Origin: Monilinia fructicola
Lineage: Eukaryota; Ascomycota; Leotiomycetes; Helotiales; Sclerotiniaceae
NCBI GenBank assembly: GCA_008692225.1
Contig: VICG01000002.1
Coordinates: forward strand, 372,001 to 436,000
DNA length: 64,000 nt
Direction: 5' to 3'
Part shown: piece after piece, positions 21,910 to 34,054 of the stretch
Position numbering within the stretch: position 1 is the first letter of the stretch
Layout of the letters: every line of letters begins with the position of its first letter
Position numbers and translations under genes: made by a program
The notes under the pieces: model-generated
What the model was told of the DNA's origin: nothing
Databases searched by the model: none
Seen by the model: only the letters and a program-made list of their open reading frames with translations

Positions 21910-24900
21910 TGAGATGACTGATTCGGAGAACCTATAGTGTTTTGTAAATCTTCATGAGGCCACTCGTTTACTTATAGGCAATAACTGACAACGCATAAAT
22001 CCGAAAGATATATCTTCATCCAGTCTAATCATATGTAATGCACGTCTTTCTGATTTTTAGAAGATATATTTTGTAGATTTGAAGCCTTCTAGATATCTTA
22101 TCGTGAAGATATGAACTTAAAGTTCGAATTCTATGACCAAAGAACTGTTCACAAGAAGGAGACAAAGAGAAACGATCAGCGCCGATCAAAATATCCTACT
22201 ATCACTGAATTTGAACGATGTCAATCAGAATTTGTGGTAGAGAAACCTCTGGAATAATATCTGATCTCCGGAATTAGTGTAGAAATTGTCAAAGTGATAT
22301 GGTCATCACCGCCGCATATCAATAAGTGTAGGGTCTGTCTTGATGCGAGTAATTGTACCGAATATCATGTTTTTAGCAATTAATTATGCGACTACTGCTA
22401 CAATCCCCCTTTTAATTTTTAAATCTGGCTGAGAATGTGGAAAAGAGAAAGGAGAGAAGCACTTGATCGCAGTTGGATGCTTCCCCATAGAACTGGGACC
22501 TGTCTTGAAGATCAAGTAGGCTATGGATAGCTGGGGAATTAATAAACAAAATAACAAAAGGATAACTACCTAAATGCTTGGTAATCAACCCATACTTCTG
22601 CTAGGAATAGTTAAATCTCAAGAGCACTCGATAAAAAGAGCCCCTAAGGATTTGCTCCAATATTCATCAGTCGCTTTCCAGAAAGAAAAGAGTTGTCTCT
22701 CACACGATACATGAAAAGTTTTTCATCATTATATCTGGAACAATCACCACCATGATTCTGGAAATTAAAGCCAAAGGTGTTGTTAGCTGACACGTAGCTG
22801 ATTTATATGTCCAGCATTAGTTAAATAACCTCGTTGTATATGTATATATATACTTATACAATGAAAACAAATGTAAGAACTTGGATGATCAAAACGTAAT
22901 TTTCTGGGCCTCGGTTAATCTGGTAATCAGGGGGTTCACCAGGGTGATGTCACGTAATCACATGACAAATGAGAATAAGGTTCCCTAAGCTCAACTAGCT
23001 AGCATGAATTTATCGGTAGTATCTAGTAGCTTTCAATCTATATACTCCTCTACCTTCACAATTATACTTAGTCTGTTTGTTCTACAAAGGCTAGGAACGC
23101 AACATCTGGATGTCCAATCCAATGTTTGATTCTAAACGGAAATGGGGTATTTTTTGTTCCATTATTTTAAGACTTTCCCTAAAAAATGAAAATTTATAGC
23201 TTCAATGTTACCAGAATACATGCTCATAATCTGTTATCAGCATTATTGAATTAATTTACTTATATTCTTTGTGATCTTGTCAACATACTAGCCTAGAGTA
23301 AGGCAGCTAGGATCTTCTTTGATATGGCGAAAACACATTACTGGAATATAGATCACCCAAATTGTTGGCAAATTGTTGGCCAAGTGTCAAAGTTACAAAG
23401 TGTCCCAGTATGCCAAATTTGTTTGATGTATGGAAGAAATGCTTTGGGCAGTCAAAAATGCACATATCAAGGCACTGAACGATTTAAATTCAGGATCATC
23501 ATTCAAGATCTCAGCCACTTCTACTCTCAACCTTCACAACTCAGGGTTCAAACTTTGAGTGTCAAAGAAAAAAACTTGCAAAGACAATAAGAAGAACTGA
23601 CTAGTTTTATGGGAGGTCATTTCTCTTCTATTCTGATTGCCGACTATTGGAATCATGACAATGAAGATAAGTTCAAGACTGATACCTCAAAAACCATTTC
23701 ATGAGATAGACTTTTCATAGATTTCACCTGTTTTATTAGATACACTAGATATTTTGAATGTTCAAAACTATAAAGAAAATGTCAATTTGTATCTAAAAGA
23801 GTCTCCGGTCCCCCTTCATCTAGGTTGTGAAGTTAAAACCATACCCTTCTGGACAAGAGCTATCTAGTACTCATAAAAACACCCATACCCATTTCATGGA
23901 CTCTAAACACATAAACTTAGTTTCAAAATTCAAAGCCAGAAACCCAAGGCCTGATATTCATGGCTGTCGCCAACTAATTGAGGAGATAGTGTCATGATTT
24001 TGAGATAGAAGTACCCGCTTGAACCCTCCTGGTTCTCATTTTCCACTAGTCTAATCTACCCACTTCATCCTGCTTCCTTTATAACCTCAATTCCATCTCT
24101 TCTTCCTCTTTACTCTTCTTTGCTTGATTTTTACCTTTCTCTTTCAACCAACTTGCTTCCATCAACACCAAATCGCTCCAACTGCAACCATGGTAAGTGA
24201 TCCTGCCTTCTTCTTTCTGTTCTAGTGTTTCTATAACTTTGAGAGCGTCGAACTTGTGAGAGAAAGAGATTTGGCTGCTTCAATCACCATGGTATCTGCT
24301 TTCACTTTCTGTCGCATAGTATCAAGTTCAAGGAAACGTTTGGCTTCGATGTTATTGCAACGTTCAAGACGAATACGTACAATATACGCAAATTAATTTC
24401 GATTTCAGCGAACTGATATTCAGCTGCCCACGTTTATATCTCCATCCATACTTTTGAAGTCACTTCTTGCGCCTCGATCTCTCTTCACCATCACGTGCGA
24501 CAAGTTTACCGACAAGTCACGTGAAATACCACACTGAAGCTAACCCTCACTTCGAACAGGACTCCTTTATCTCAAATCAACTCAAGCTCCCATGTACGCA
24601 TCTCCAAGAGACTTTAAAGGAAGCTTCTCAGTGCCGTGCTCTAATGCTGATAATCAATAGTCTTCGCCTCGCCCAGCTGGGGCTGTAATGGCAGAAAGCC
24701 CATCTTCGTCATCGTCGTAAGAATTTCTCGTCCCAAACCTCACTACCCTTGCAATCAAAGTCACAACTCAGCTAATACAACGAACAGTGTTGCAATGGTA
24801 AGGCCGTAAGGCCAAAAGTTGTGGTTTCGGCAGGTCCCGGCTCTCTTATAAGCCAGGACCTGTGGCTCCATCCTCTCTTTCGACCACAACAACAAACACT

Positions 24901-24910
24901 AGCCAGAAAA
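21910..24910. other. Long gene-poor stretch with the RRM gene's upstream region
   Basis: Nothing between 21910 and about 24000 looks like a gene; short open frames (for example 23324-23590, plus) have no features. From 24050 the sequence becomes CT-rich and promoter-like. At 24190 an ATG is immediately followed by GTAAGTG, and another ATG with a nearby GTAAGA donor is at 24689-24720, so a spliced 5' leader or short coding first exons for the downstream RRM gene are possible. Two CACGTG/TCACGTGA boxes lie at 24493-24524. Confidence 0.4.
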
Positions 24911-26590
24911 ATGGCAACCCAAGAATTGTTGTCCAACCCACTGGCCGTCAGCAACCCAAACCCTCTCAATATCGTCCCCTATTCGTTTGCTACGGGCGAT
25001 TATTCTGCAGAAGGCAAGGATGCCTATATTACCTTCGCAAATATCACGCCAACTTCCCACGTTCCTGGAATTCCTTCGCCTTACAGCAAGGAACAATTTG
25101 AGCAACGTGCTCTTTACATCGTCGGTATTCCAGCAGAATGGCAGACGCCAGCGTTTCGTCGAATCTTCCAGATTTACGGGACCGTCGAGAAGTGCCCGGT
25201 CATCATCGATCTTGTCTCCAAATCTACCTTTCGCTTTGTTATCATGAGCACTACAGAAGAATGTCTCAAAGCTAGGGATTCTGTTCATGGATTTGTTCTT
25301 GAGGGAAACACAATTTTTACTACTGAGGCTTTGCCATCTAGCTCTTTGCTCGATCTTCGACATTTGGGCCCCTCTATTTCAAAATCCCAACCTGAAGATG
25401 GGGAAGAGCTTAACGATGACGCTGAAGATCAACTGACAGTCGCCGATCTCAACATTAATGATCATGATAATAATATCGCACTCAATAGACCATACATATT
25501 TGGCAGTGGCTCTCTCCATAAAATACCAACTACTCACGGTCACCCATCTACACCTTCAATGAAAGTACCACTCGTTGAGATACAGGAAGTGGATTCTGAA
25601 AGCGAGGCTGATATTCAAGTGACTACTCGTAAACATCGACCTGCACCACTCAATCTTACTGGAGCCAACGACATCACGTCTCGACGCGTGTCACCTTTGT
25701 TGCCTGCACAATCACCATTCCCAACTCAAGTTCAATTCGAGTCTACTATCGAAACCGAGGAAGACACGAGTCTACTTAGTTCACCTACGCCTACACAGCC
25801 AGTTTTCCAGACCCAAGCAAATACCTGGGCTGCGATTGTTAGCAGCGCATCTCCAAGTCATCGTAATGTCGACCTTCACCCCGAAACTCCTCGCTCAGGT
25901 CGTCGTCTCAACAGCGTTGGTCGCATTCCTTCTGTTCCTGCCATCAAACATAAGATTCATGAACCGCTCTCTCAACAAGCTCGCGTCGTTTTAATCCTCA
26001 ATATCCCCAATACCATGTCCCTTTCCGACATCAGCAACGCTGTCCGCGAAGGTCCTGTCGTCTGCATTCGCTTTGGTGTTGATGCCGACACTGGAAAACG
26101 CTTCTCTGGAATCGTCTTCCAACATGCTCAAGATGCACAGAGTTTCTACGATGTCTTGCTCCAGGAGAAAGCAGATAATATGCCGAATCGATTCCGTTTC
26201 ATCGCAGACTGCGTACGAGGTGATCCCTTCCCCATCAATGAAGATATTATTGCCATGGGTCCACCAACTTACGCCAGTCGCCGCTTGACTATCGTCAAGA
26301 AAGCTTTCTTCTTCACTTTCAATAGTGGAAATTTACAAACACTCTGCGAGAAAGTGGTATCGAAGGAGAATATACAATTGATTTTCATTTACAATGGCGG
26401 TAATGCAACGGTTGTCTTCGCAGAGGTTTCCGCAGCTATTAAGATGAAGGCACGCCTTGATCAACTTCGAGATAGCGCTGGCAATGGAACATGGTCCATG
26501 TATGAGAATTTGCAAGTTACTTTCTCCAAGGACCCTTGCGAGTTAGAGGGAGGATTGAATTTGCAAGCTGCAGATGGATACCAGACATAA
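24911..26590 (+). CDS. RRM-like RNA-binding protein
   Basis: One open frame of 560 codons (559 aa) with ATG at 24911 in good context (AAAAATGGC). Residues about 67-145 resemble an RRM: ALYIVGIPAEW as the first strand (RNP2-like), then FRRIFQIYGTVEKCPVI and a helix/strand order ending FVIMSTTEECLKARDSVHGF. A disordered, acidic and Ser/Pro-rich middle follows (about 160-350). From about 358, RVVLILNIPNTMSLSDISNA and FSGIVFQHAQDAQSFYDVL look like a second RRM-type fold. RRLTIVKKAFFFTF, with IQLIFIYNGGNATVVF, may be a third. RNP aromatic residues are weak, so RNA binding is inferred; the domains could serve protein contacts. The frame is intact. Upstream short exons cannot be excluded. Confidence 0.75.
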   Translation: MATQELLSNPLAVSNPNPLNIVPYSFATGDYSAEGKDAYITFANITPTSHVPGIPSPYSKEQFEQRALYIVGIPAEWQTPAFRRIFQIYGTVEKCPVIIDLVSKSTFRFVIMSTTEECLKARDSVHGFVLEGNTIFTTEALPSSSLLDLRHLGPSISKSQPEDGEELNDDAEDQLTVADLNINDHDNNIALNRPYIFGSGSLHKIPTTHGHPSTPSMKVPLVEIQEVDSESEADIQVTTRKHRPAPLNLTGANDITSRRVSPLLPAQSPFPTQVQFESTIETEEDTSLLSSPTPTQPVFQTQANTWAAIVSSASPSHRNVDLHPETPRSGRRLNSVGRIPSVPAIKHKIHEPLSQQARVVLILNIPNTMSLSDISNAVREGPVVCIRFGVDADTGKRFSGIVFQHAQDAQSFYDVLLQEKADNMPNRFRFIADCVRGDPFPINEDIIAMGPPTYASRRLTIVKKAFFFTFNSGNLQTLCEKVVSKENIQLIFIYNGGNATVVFAEVSAAIKMKARLDQLRDSAGNGTWSMYENLQVTFSKDPCELEGGLNLQAADGYQT

Positions 26591-27109
26591 ATGACTGGCT
26601 TTCGAAGATAAAACGATCTTGGCCAGGAAATTATGGCTTGAGCACAAAGACTTTCAATCATGGTTTGCTTTGCTGAATGGCTGTTGCTTCGAGACCGTGT
26701 TGGATTGCTTTCGAGTTGGATCATTTACTTGCTCATGATAATTGGATCCAACACTTTGGTTTCTTCGATTCTCAAACAGAGGAAATCGAATAGTTGAGAT
26801 TTATTGGAGTCGCCTAGACGTTTACTATTTCTCCTATTTTGTATTTTGTGGTGGATTTATGGATATGAAGTTTTCGATAGAAAGATCTCGACCGTCATGA
26901 TGGATATCTCCTTATGTGCTTTCATCTGAATGATTGTCCGTTACCGTTGTCTAGGCATCTAAGTCCTACTATTGACCACGGATCACCTTTCGTGGCACCC
27001 TGTAATTAGTTTTATTTGACAATAAAAGATTTGTGCAAATCCCAACCAGAAACCCATGCGTTCAATGTCTCTTTGATAAAAACGCTTGTACAAAATCCTG
27101 CAAGTGCAT
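26591..27109. other. Convergent intergenic gap
   Basis: Lies between the 3' ends of the RRM gene (+) and the glycosyltransferase gene (-). It should contain both 3' untranslated regions. No other feature is seen. Confidence 0.45.
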
Positions 27110-28318
27110 CTATCCAAAAACTTTCTTCCAAATTGATACAGAAGGTTTCTTCCCATATACATGGTTTGCACAGGCATCTTCATGGTCAAATCTACCAGAT
27201 CCACTATGTCTCTGACCACTTCCCCATACATTGATGGGTAATACACCCAAGCCCCGCAAATTTACATTTACCCCATCTTTGAAGTCCTTGTCCGAGAACC
27301 AACGAGAATGTTTTAAAGCTCGGAATTTCTTCCATGTTACCCTTCGCTCAAGTCCTGCATCCATATCTCGTACGGGGTGTATATCTTTCAGATTCTCCGT
27401 CAACATCTCTAGGGCAATATCCGTCAACATAGCACCCCCACACACTTCTCCAGACTCTTTCGCATCTACTTTATCCCCTGAAAGTCCCATTGAAGAATGT
27501 TGCACACATCTCACGATCGCTTTTCTGAGTAATGGATCAAAACGTCCTGGTGCCCACATTGCATATGTTGCGAAACTAAAACTGCGGGACCAGCCCCAGT
27601 TCTCTCGTATGTGAGGTGCCATGTATGGTTCATCGATGTCAATTCCCAGGACCAGACTTATTGGGCTGGATCTCTCTCTTTGCTCTATATATCTACTCGT
27701 GGAGTTTGGAAATTTTCGAGGGATGGACAAGGAGGGATGCTGGATGGCATCGATGTCGAAACATTCGTGTATAGCAACCCGAGGCCAAACATCTGGTTCA
27801 ATGAAGAATCCACCATGGTACCAAAGTAACAACCAGCGGAAAATATCTTTTTCGAGCTCGGGGTGCTTAAAGACAGTCTGTGAAATAGATGGGATTGATC
27901 GAAAGTATTGCAGGATATCAGGAGCTGGCGATGAGGTATATTGTTTGATTTTCCAATCAGGGTTTTTGGTCCGCCATTGTTGTGTCCAATCTTTCCAGAT
28001 GGGTGCTTCCGCAGATGAACTCAATTGCCATATTATTCTTCCAGCTCTTGTATCTCTTCCTTGTTCTAAAATGTACGCTTTTATGCTCTCTTCTATTCGG
28101 ATTAACTCTTTCTCGAGCAAGTCTTCTTCTGTATGGTTCGCATTTTGTCTGTACGGGGATATGTGTTCATATATGGGTGTACTGAGGTGTTCCTTGATTG
28201 GAGTATTCGTGTTGGATGTGGAGAATTGATATTTATGGAGAAAAGCTAAAAATAGAGCTACAAGGAGGAGAGCATGGAGAAGATTTCGATATCTGCGAGG
28301 AGTTGGCAGATATGACAT
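27110..28318 (-). CDS. Och1-type glycosyltransferase (GT32 family), Golgi type II membrane protein
   Basis: Uninterrupted frame of 403 codons (402 aa), start MSYLPTPRRYRN at 28318 chosen because a single membrane anchor (LLHALLLVALFLAFLH, about residues 13-28) follows a short basic tail, as in type II Golgi enzymes; an in-frame ATG at 28375 would lengthen the tail. The lumenal part has IWQLSSSAEAPIWKDWTQQW, NPDWKIKQYT, EKDIFRWLLLWYHGGFF then IEPDVWP, which is the family's DxD sugar-nucleotide site but with Glu in place of the first Asp, and the C-terminal VLPINVWGSGQRHSGS with HEDACANHVYG typical of Och1. It probably adds a mannose to N-glycans or a related acceptor; the altered metal site leaves activity open. 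Confidence 0.88.
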   Translation of the reverse strand: MSYLPTPRRYRNLLHALLLVALFLAFLHKYQFSTSNTNTPIKEHLSTPIYEHISPYRQNANHTEEDLLEKELIRIEESIKAYILEQGRDTRAGRIIWQLSSSAEAPIWKDWTQQWRTKNPDWKIKQYTSSPAPDILQYFRSIPSISQTVFKHPELEKDIFRWLLLWYHGGFFIEPDVWPRVAIHECFDIDAIQHPSLSIPRKFPNSTSRYIEQRERSSPISLVLGIDIDEPYMAPHIRENWGWSRSFSFATYAMWAPGRFDPLLRKAIVRCVQHSSMGLSGDKVDAKESGEVCGGAMLTDIALEMLTENLKDIHPVRDMDAGLERRVTWKKFRALKHSRWFSDKDFKDGVNVNLRGLGVLPINVWGSGQRHSGSGRFDHEDACANHVYGKKPSVSIWKKVFG

Positions 28319-29026
28319 TCTTGAATTCTGGCATGATTCAAATCCATTCCAAGTAGAGAAGAAAAAAGTATACAAAAATTGAAATGGAAAGGGGTCAAAT
28401 GTATCGACTGTTCGAGATTTGAAGTTGGGCGATCACAAAAGTGGATCTTACTTGTTCTAGTTCTAGTTCTACTGCATCTATTTTTAGATTCGTGCACGTG
28501 GGGTTCACTTCTATATCAACATCATCGACAATGAAATATGAGATCAAGCTTTTCTTTGAAGAGCTACTCGAGTATATTATTTCAACAATCCTGCAAAAAA
28601 TACAGCAAGCATATTTGTATCTAAAGAGGGCGTCTCAAAGCGGCTACCTCCTCTCTTTCTTGAATTGTTGAAGAGAACCAAACATCCACCTAGTCAACGT
28701 TAACGAGGCACATATTGTGAACTTCTGCCATTGGGTCATTGAACTTTTACTAGTCTACAATGTTTTGATCTCAAGGAAAATCTTCGTTCTGAATACTTGC
28801 ACAAAGGAAGTGCATGATTGTTCCACTATCCTCCTCAGGCCTATTCTCTCCGACGTGCAATCCACTTTTGACTAGAACCAGTTATTCTTCAAAAATTCTG
28901 CTAGTTTCTCCCGAAGGGATTCAAACCCCTCTTCTTGTATAAGTCTATTGAATAAGAGTCGGTAAAATCAGGCGGTCTGAAGTACACTATCTCTCAGTGC
29001 ATATAAATATTGGTCCTTTATTATCG
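28319..29026. other. Upstream region of the glycosyltransferase gene
   Basis: Should contain the promoter of the minus-strand glycosyltransferase gene. No gene is seen in it. A short CTAGTTCTAGTTCTA repeat lies near 28453. Confidence 0.4.
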
Positions 29027-29925
29027 TCATGATTTCTTCATGGTTGATGTTCCCACCAAACGCAAGATTTGGTTATCAACCAAAACCTGCAACTCGCGAA
29101 CGCTCCTAAGTCCCATCATGAAAGCGAATTTCAACTCTCTATCATTGTCAAATTTCTGTTTTTAAGAGTGTCTTGAGGTCACAACTTGATAAACTAAATA
29201 TTCTCAGAACAGGACTGGATGGTGTAACTTTTTAGCCATTCGAAGCAATTCTTCGCTGATAAAAGTGATCTGCTTCTTGAATCTGTTACTTCTGTTCATT
29301 GTGGAATCTAAAGAATATGAAAGGGAAGGAAGAGCGCAATACCTGCCAAGCGTAACACATCAATGAGCTCGATGTAGTTGCCGAAACTGTATGGTCTGTT
29401 GTAGAAAGCATACAATAATCTTTGAAAAGCCGATTTTTCATTGAGTTTAAATCGTTTCTCCATGAGTTCTGGGTTGTTCCCATTTGGGTTATTCGTCGCA
29501 TGTGCCTAGACAAAGTGAGTCATCCAGCATTTAGAAAAGAGCCGAAAAAAAATAGTTATAAGATTACAATGAGTAGGAATTCTTCAGCGAAATTTCTCAA
29601 TATGAAGCTTTACGTACTGTTTCTAAACCCCATTCTCCATCATCATTAACCACAGAGATGTAGTCGAAATGGAAGGGGGATGAATTTCCAGCTGCAACTT
29701 TGTTGGCAGAATCTAAAAACTTGCGGAGATATGCGGATTGAAGCTTCAAGATGGTGGATCGACGTGATATCCCTGACCAAAACCTTGATGCGGACATCAA
29801 CTTTTACCTGAACGCGGAAACACGATCGGCTGCAACTTTGACTTGGCATTGCCTTTGGCGTTGCGCTTTCGAAGAATTGTAGGATCATGGAGAATAATGA
29901 AAGTTTGAGACATGGTGCTTGACAT
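29027..29925 (-). pseudogene. BTB/POZ-like family gene with an in-frame stop
   Basis: On the minus strand the start MSSTMSQTFIILHDPTILRK (ATG 29925) leads through a possible 35-nt intron to STILKLQSAYLRKFLDSAN and SPFHFDYISVVNDDGEWGLE, then an intron with GTACGT donor, then EKRFKLNEKSAFQRLLYAFY and FGNYIELIDVLRLA. This is the layout of the large fungal BTB-like family. Downstream sequence again reads as family protein (EELLRMAKKLHHPVLF, then EYLVYQV), but a TGA at 29204-29206 replaces the residue between them, where relatives carry Arg; one C-to-T change from CGA would do it. Another stretch (FAFMMGLRSVRELQVLVDN) ends at 29027. I treat it as decaying, with uncertain splicing. Such proteins are often adaptors, function unknown. 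Confidence 0.5.
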
Positions 29926-32900
29926 CTCGAATGGGCAAGAGGGATGCACGGACGTAGTCAGAAATATATACTGTATCTCAGGAAGCGGTATCGAACGAGG
30001 GTTAAGGTTGTCGATATTAGGACGATATGTGTGAGGAGCTAATCTGCGCGTTAATTATCTTATTTGAATTCGAAACATCGGAACCCCTACTTGGAGCGCC
30101 CAAAGCATGCAGCAGAATACTAGCAAGACATCGTACTTACTTCGCTCTATTGTGATTTTGTGTTGTCTGGGAACAAAGGTTAAAAACTGGAGTATCACTG
30201 GTCGTGATCTTGGAATATTTAATGTTCGCATTCCTGAGTGTTCATAACTCATCTAATGAAGTCTAGCTAATTTCTAGTAGTGCTATTAGCCTTTAAAATT
30301 TCATTGTACTCTCATCTCTAAATTGGAAAGCACTATACTCAGCCTTCCTTCAAACTACACCACTATCATAAAATCATCAGTCTTTCCTTCATTTGAACTT
30401 CAGACTCAACCAAGATTCAGAATCGACTGGGACAACCTGCACAGCACTTCTCTCCAAAATGTGAGAGACTAATTTTGAGAATATGATATTCAATCCTGTC
30501 GTTGTCTATAATTTGGCCACTCATGACGTGGATGGAAGTTGAAGCTTGATTAACGTGAATGATCAATTAGAACGTACAATTAATAATGTTGCCTAAAAAT
30601 CCCCGATGCTTCTGTATCATAGAATGAAGAAAATGATGCGAAGGCAAAGGCCAAGAAGTTCAGACGCTTTCAGGTGTTACATGACAAGGTGTTTTCACAA
30701 TTTATCCGAGTTTTCTGTGGAAGAATGAACAATCAATGATGGATGATCCGAAGCTGGAGCCAAGCCTCGAATTAGCAGACTGCCAATTATCGTCCCCACA
30801 AGATCATCTCAATCTATCGACAGTTGTACAGAAACCTGTACCCAAACTTGGTCGTGATATCTCGAAGTGGCATTCTTTTGGAATTTACCAACAAGATTAC
30901 CCGCACAAACTTAGGCAGTCTTTGAGTGTGAATTGGTCAGTGGGATTGATGAATATGGATCATGGCATATAATGGCCCTGAGTGACTCAGTATGTATTTC
31001 TTTCCGGCAGTTGGTAACTCACTAGTAAGTGCGTGTACTATTAGAGTCCTAGTGTTCTCATTGGCATGTCCCGTATTTAACTACGGGCCTGTAAATATAT
31101 GGTACGTATGAAGGTTTCCTCGAAAATATGTTCGTATGTAGTAGCGAATTTCGTATGATTGACGATATTATCGAGCACGATTGGGATCATACTGAGATAC
31201 TAAGATATGATCTGAAGTGGGAGTTCCAGATCCTGATTTGGCTTATAAAGACCATTTAAGATCCCACTTAGGTACAAAATGCAGATTTTTAGATCAGATA
31301 GATATCTTATTAAATTTTGTTTCATCCATAAAGTGCGTATAAGCTATAACTATATACACGGCAGTGGTGATTAGGGTCCAGTATTAGCCACCGTTTCACT
31401 GGCGTATACTAATAACAACACTGCAGAGTCCGATTTAGGACAAATTGTCAAAGGACAAGGATACAGAGTGTCAAGGATTAAAGCTTATCCAAATACTGTG
31501 TCCAGTCTATTGCATTCGATATGAAGTCACACTGTGGAATATGGTTAAGACTACCAGGATTGCAGATTATCATTTACATTATTGAACAAGCGAAAATTGC
31601 ACCAGAAAATGCCAAATGGTTTTATTCAGGTGATGATGCTTACCAACACAAGGTCATGCACCAGCAGCCACATTCATCTAGCAGAATCATGACGAAGCAT
31701 CAAAGAGATCTTGATGATTATTGTCAGCGGCCTTGATGCAGCTTCTCTATTGTAGAAAATAAGACGAGTGATTTCCGAGTCTGTAATTCCAGGAAAACTG
31801 CAGCTAGATAGTACCTTGAGGCGACGGTGGGTGATTCTATGAAGCACTTTTTCTGCGGAAGACCACACTATAAGAATCAGCCGGTAAGCAGTTCCATGAT
31901 GTATTCTTTCTTGTGCTCTTGGTGATATTTTGTACTAACACGGAGTCTACAATAGCACTACTAGTGGCACACGCTAGTGGATCTGGTATCAAATTACTAC
32001 GCAGAAGCAAATACCCGTTGCTCCCCCACAACAAATTGCTTCTCGATCATCTGGTTATACTGCTTAATCAAATATGAGCGTTTCAGGGTTGATTTGAACA
32101 ACGAGCAACAGGATTGGAGGGATTGGGATCGGGAGCGGGGGTTTTGGTTCAATGATACAAAGCGGTCTTTAGTGTTCCCTTTATCAGGCTAATTTGATAC
32201 CACCTTATATATGGGAGACTATACGTTCATAACAAACAGCTTTGGCCCCAAGAGAAAATTTCATAATAAACCAATGACCACCGGGAAGCGAGGCGTTAGT
32301 CAATTGACCCCCTCGGTTAACTTTACCGGGCGAAGTTATCTTGAGTGACGGAAATTTTTGTTACTCGGAAGAATTGAGAAACCTATCGTAAAACGCAGAA
32401 CTTTATCTTTCCAATCTATCACCCAGGCTTTCATGATAACCACGCCAAAAAAAATCAGGTTTCGACGACGGCAGAGAGGCAATCTTCAGCCACTGGCGGG
32501 GCTAACATATTGACAAGCTGAAATGAACATTTCCCCGTGGCTTCCACTTTGATAATCATTCCCTTGTCTCATGGATGCCCTTGAATCCCGCAAGATCATT
32601 CGTCGGTGTTTCTAAAAATGAAATATCGCTACGCTGCCCGATTCTCGGTTTCAAACATGGAAGAGAGTGGTTTGTTGAGGGTGCAGAGGTCGTCGATCTT
32701 AGGTTGCAAATATTGCATGCAACTACATACATACTTGATTGGGGTATAATCTTAGCATGATCAGCAGTCTTATTTGAAAGCCCCCACATCAATCACTCGA
32801 CGGAGTTGAGATAATCTTAACACCTACATGCAAACACCCGATTGCTTTGATTTACACGAGCCATTACGCAGCTCAACATTCTCCCGACTACCAGCAACGG

Positions 32901-34054
32901 AATCAACAATCCGACCGAGTTGAGAGGACTTTCATGTAAGAAGTCTTGGGCTGCGAGGGCATCGGGTTATATAACTTGGTGGAAATGGGATGTTGCGCGG
33001 ATCAGCACTGTTGTGGGTAGGAGTATCGAAATCAATGATTCGATGGAGCTGAGACGCAGTTGGTTGAATATTCTTCGCTTCGTAACGGATATCACCAAAT
33101 CATCAGCGGTTTGATGGATGTCATTGCTGCTGGTTCATACGCTCATCATGATTCGATATACTCAGAATCAAGAATTTGCAAGGCATTTGAGTTGGATAAC
33201 GCAGAACATCCCCGTTTCATAATGAGTTCCCGCTGGAGAATTTCCAGATTATCGAGACGGCATTGTCGGACAAGCATGGTTAGTTTTTACTATAAGCTGT
33301 GAGAGTGCACTGGCTTGGTTAGAGAAGTATCCTTGTTTCAAGGTCGGGGGTCGAGAGAACGAGTTTCCTGGATTGTTCATGCCAGGCCTCTTTTGGTAAA
33401 TGCCGATATTCCAACCCGTTCAACCCTTTCTTTCTTTCCCTCTCTTGCAACGTAATCTTGTTGAAGTGTTAGCTGTTCCATGCAGTGTCACCATCACATG
33501 ACCTGATGGAACTCTACAACTCACTAGCACATGCAGACGTTGCAGTTTCCCCGCTCCAAATGAATCAAACCTTTGAGCTCTCCCAATATTTCCTCGTGAC
33601 TTTCTCATCTCCTCAGCTTTAACAATAAGATATATCAGTTACCACGAACGGTCATAATTTCGTTCATCCTTTATTTTGCGGAAAGGAGTCGAACTAGTTG
33701 AGGTTCGTCGAAGGTTAATCATTCAAGCAGATTAAAAACACGGTGCGACGCTTGACCAAAGATCAATTCAAAACTCATACACAACACGCTTAGAGACTAT
33801 CTAGTACTCCTTGTGAAAAATTCAATCGACAAGTTAGACAAGATTGATCTTCCAAGCGACCCGACACAGTCAGTACATGCTGGTAGTCGCACCTTGACAC
33901 CTCGAGTAAAGTGCCAGTATGCCTTCCCCTTTGGTGATGAAATTTTCCGTACCGGGACCAAGTCCGGATACTCGGATCACGCTATTCCAAAGCGTAGAAT
34001 AACAAGTCCACTTAAACGTCCTGAAATTATACTCGGGCGTATTTCCGAAAATTC
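29926..34054. other. Gene-poor stretch of about 4 kb between the two BTB-like genes
   Basis: No frame in this stretch shows family features, and the open frames are short and contradictory. Composition is moderate, not as AT-rich as the block at 44-55 kb. It may hold decayed gene copies, but none can be named. Confidence 0.4.

Noticed and set aside
23324..23590. 88-codon plus-strand frame starting with ATG
   Set aside because: Isolated, no conserved motif, no promoter-like or intron context; it is about the length expected by chance.
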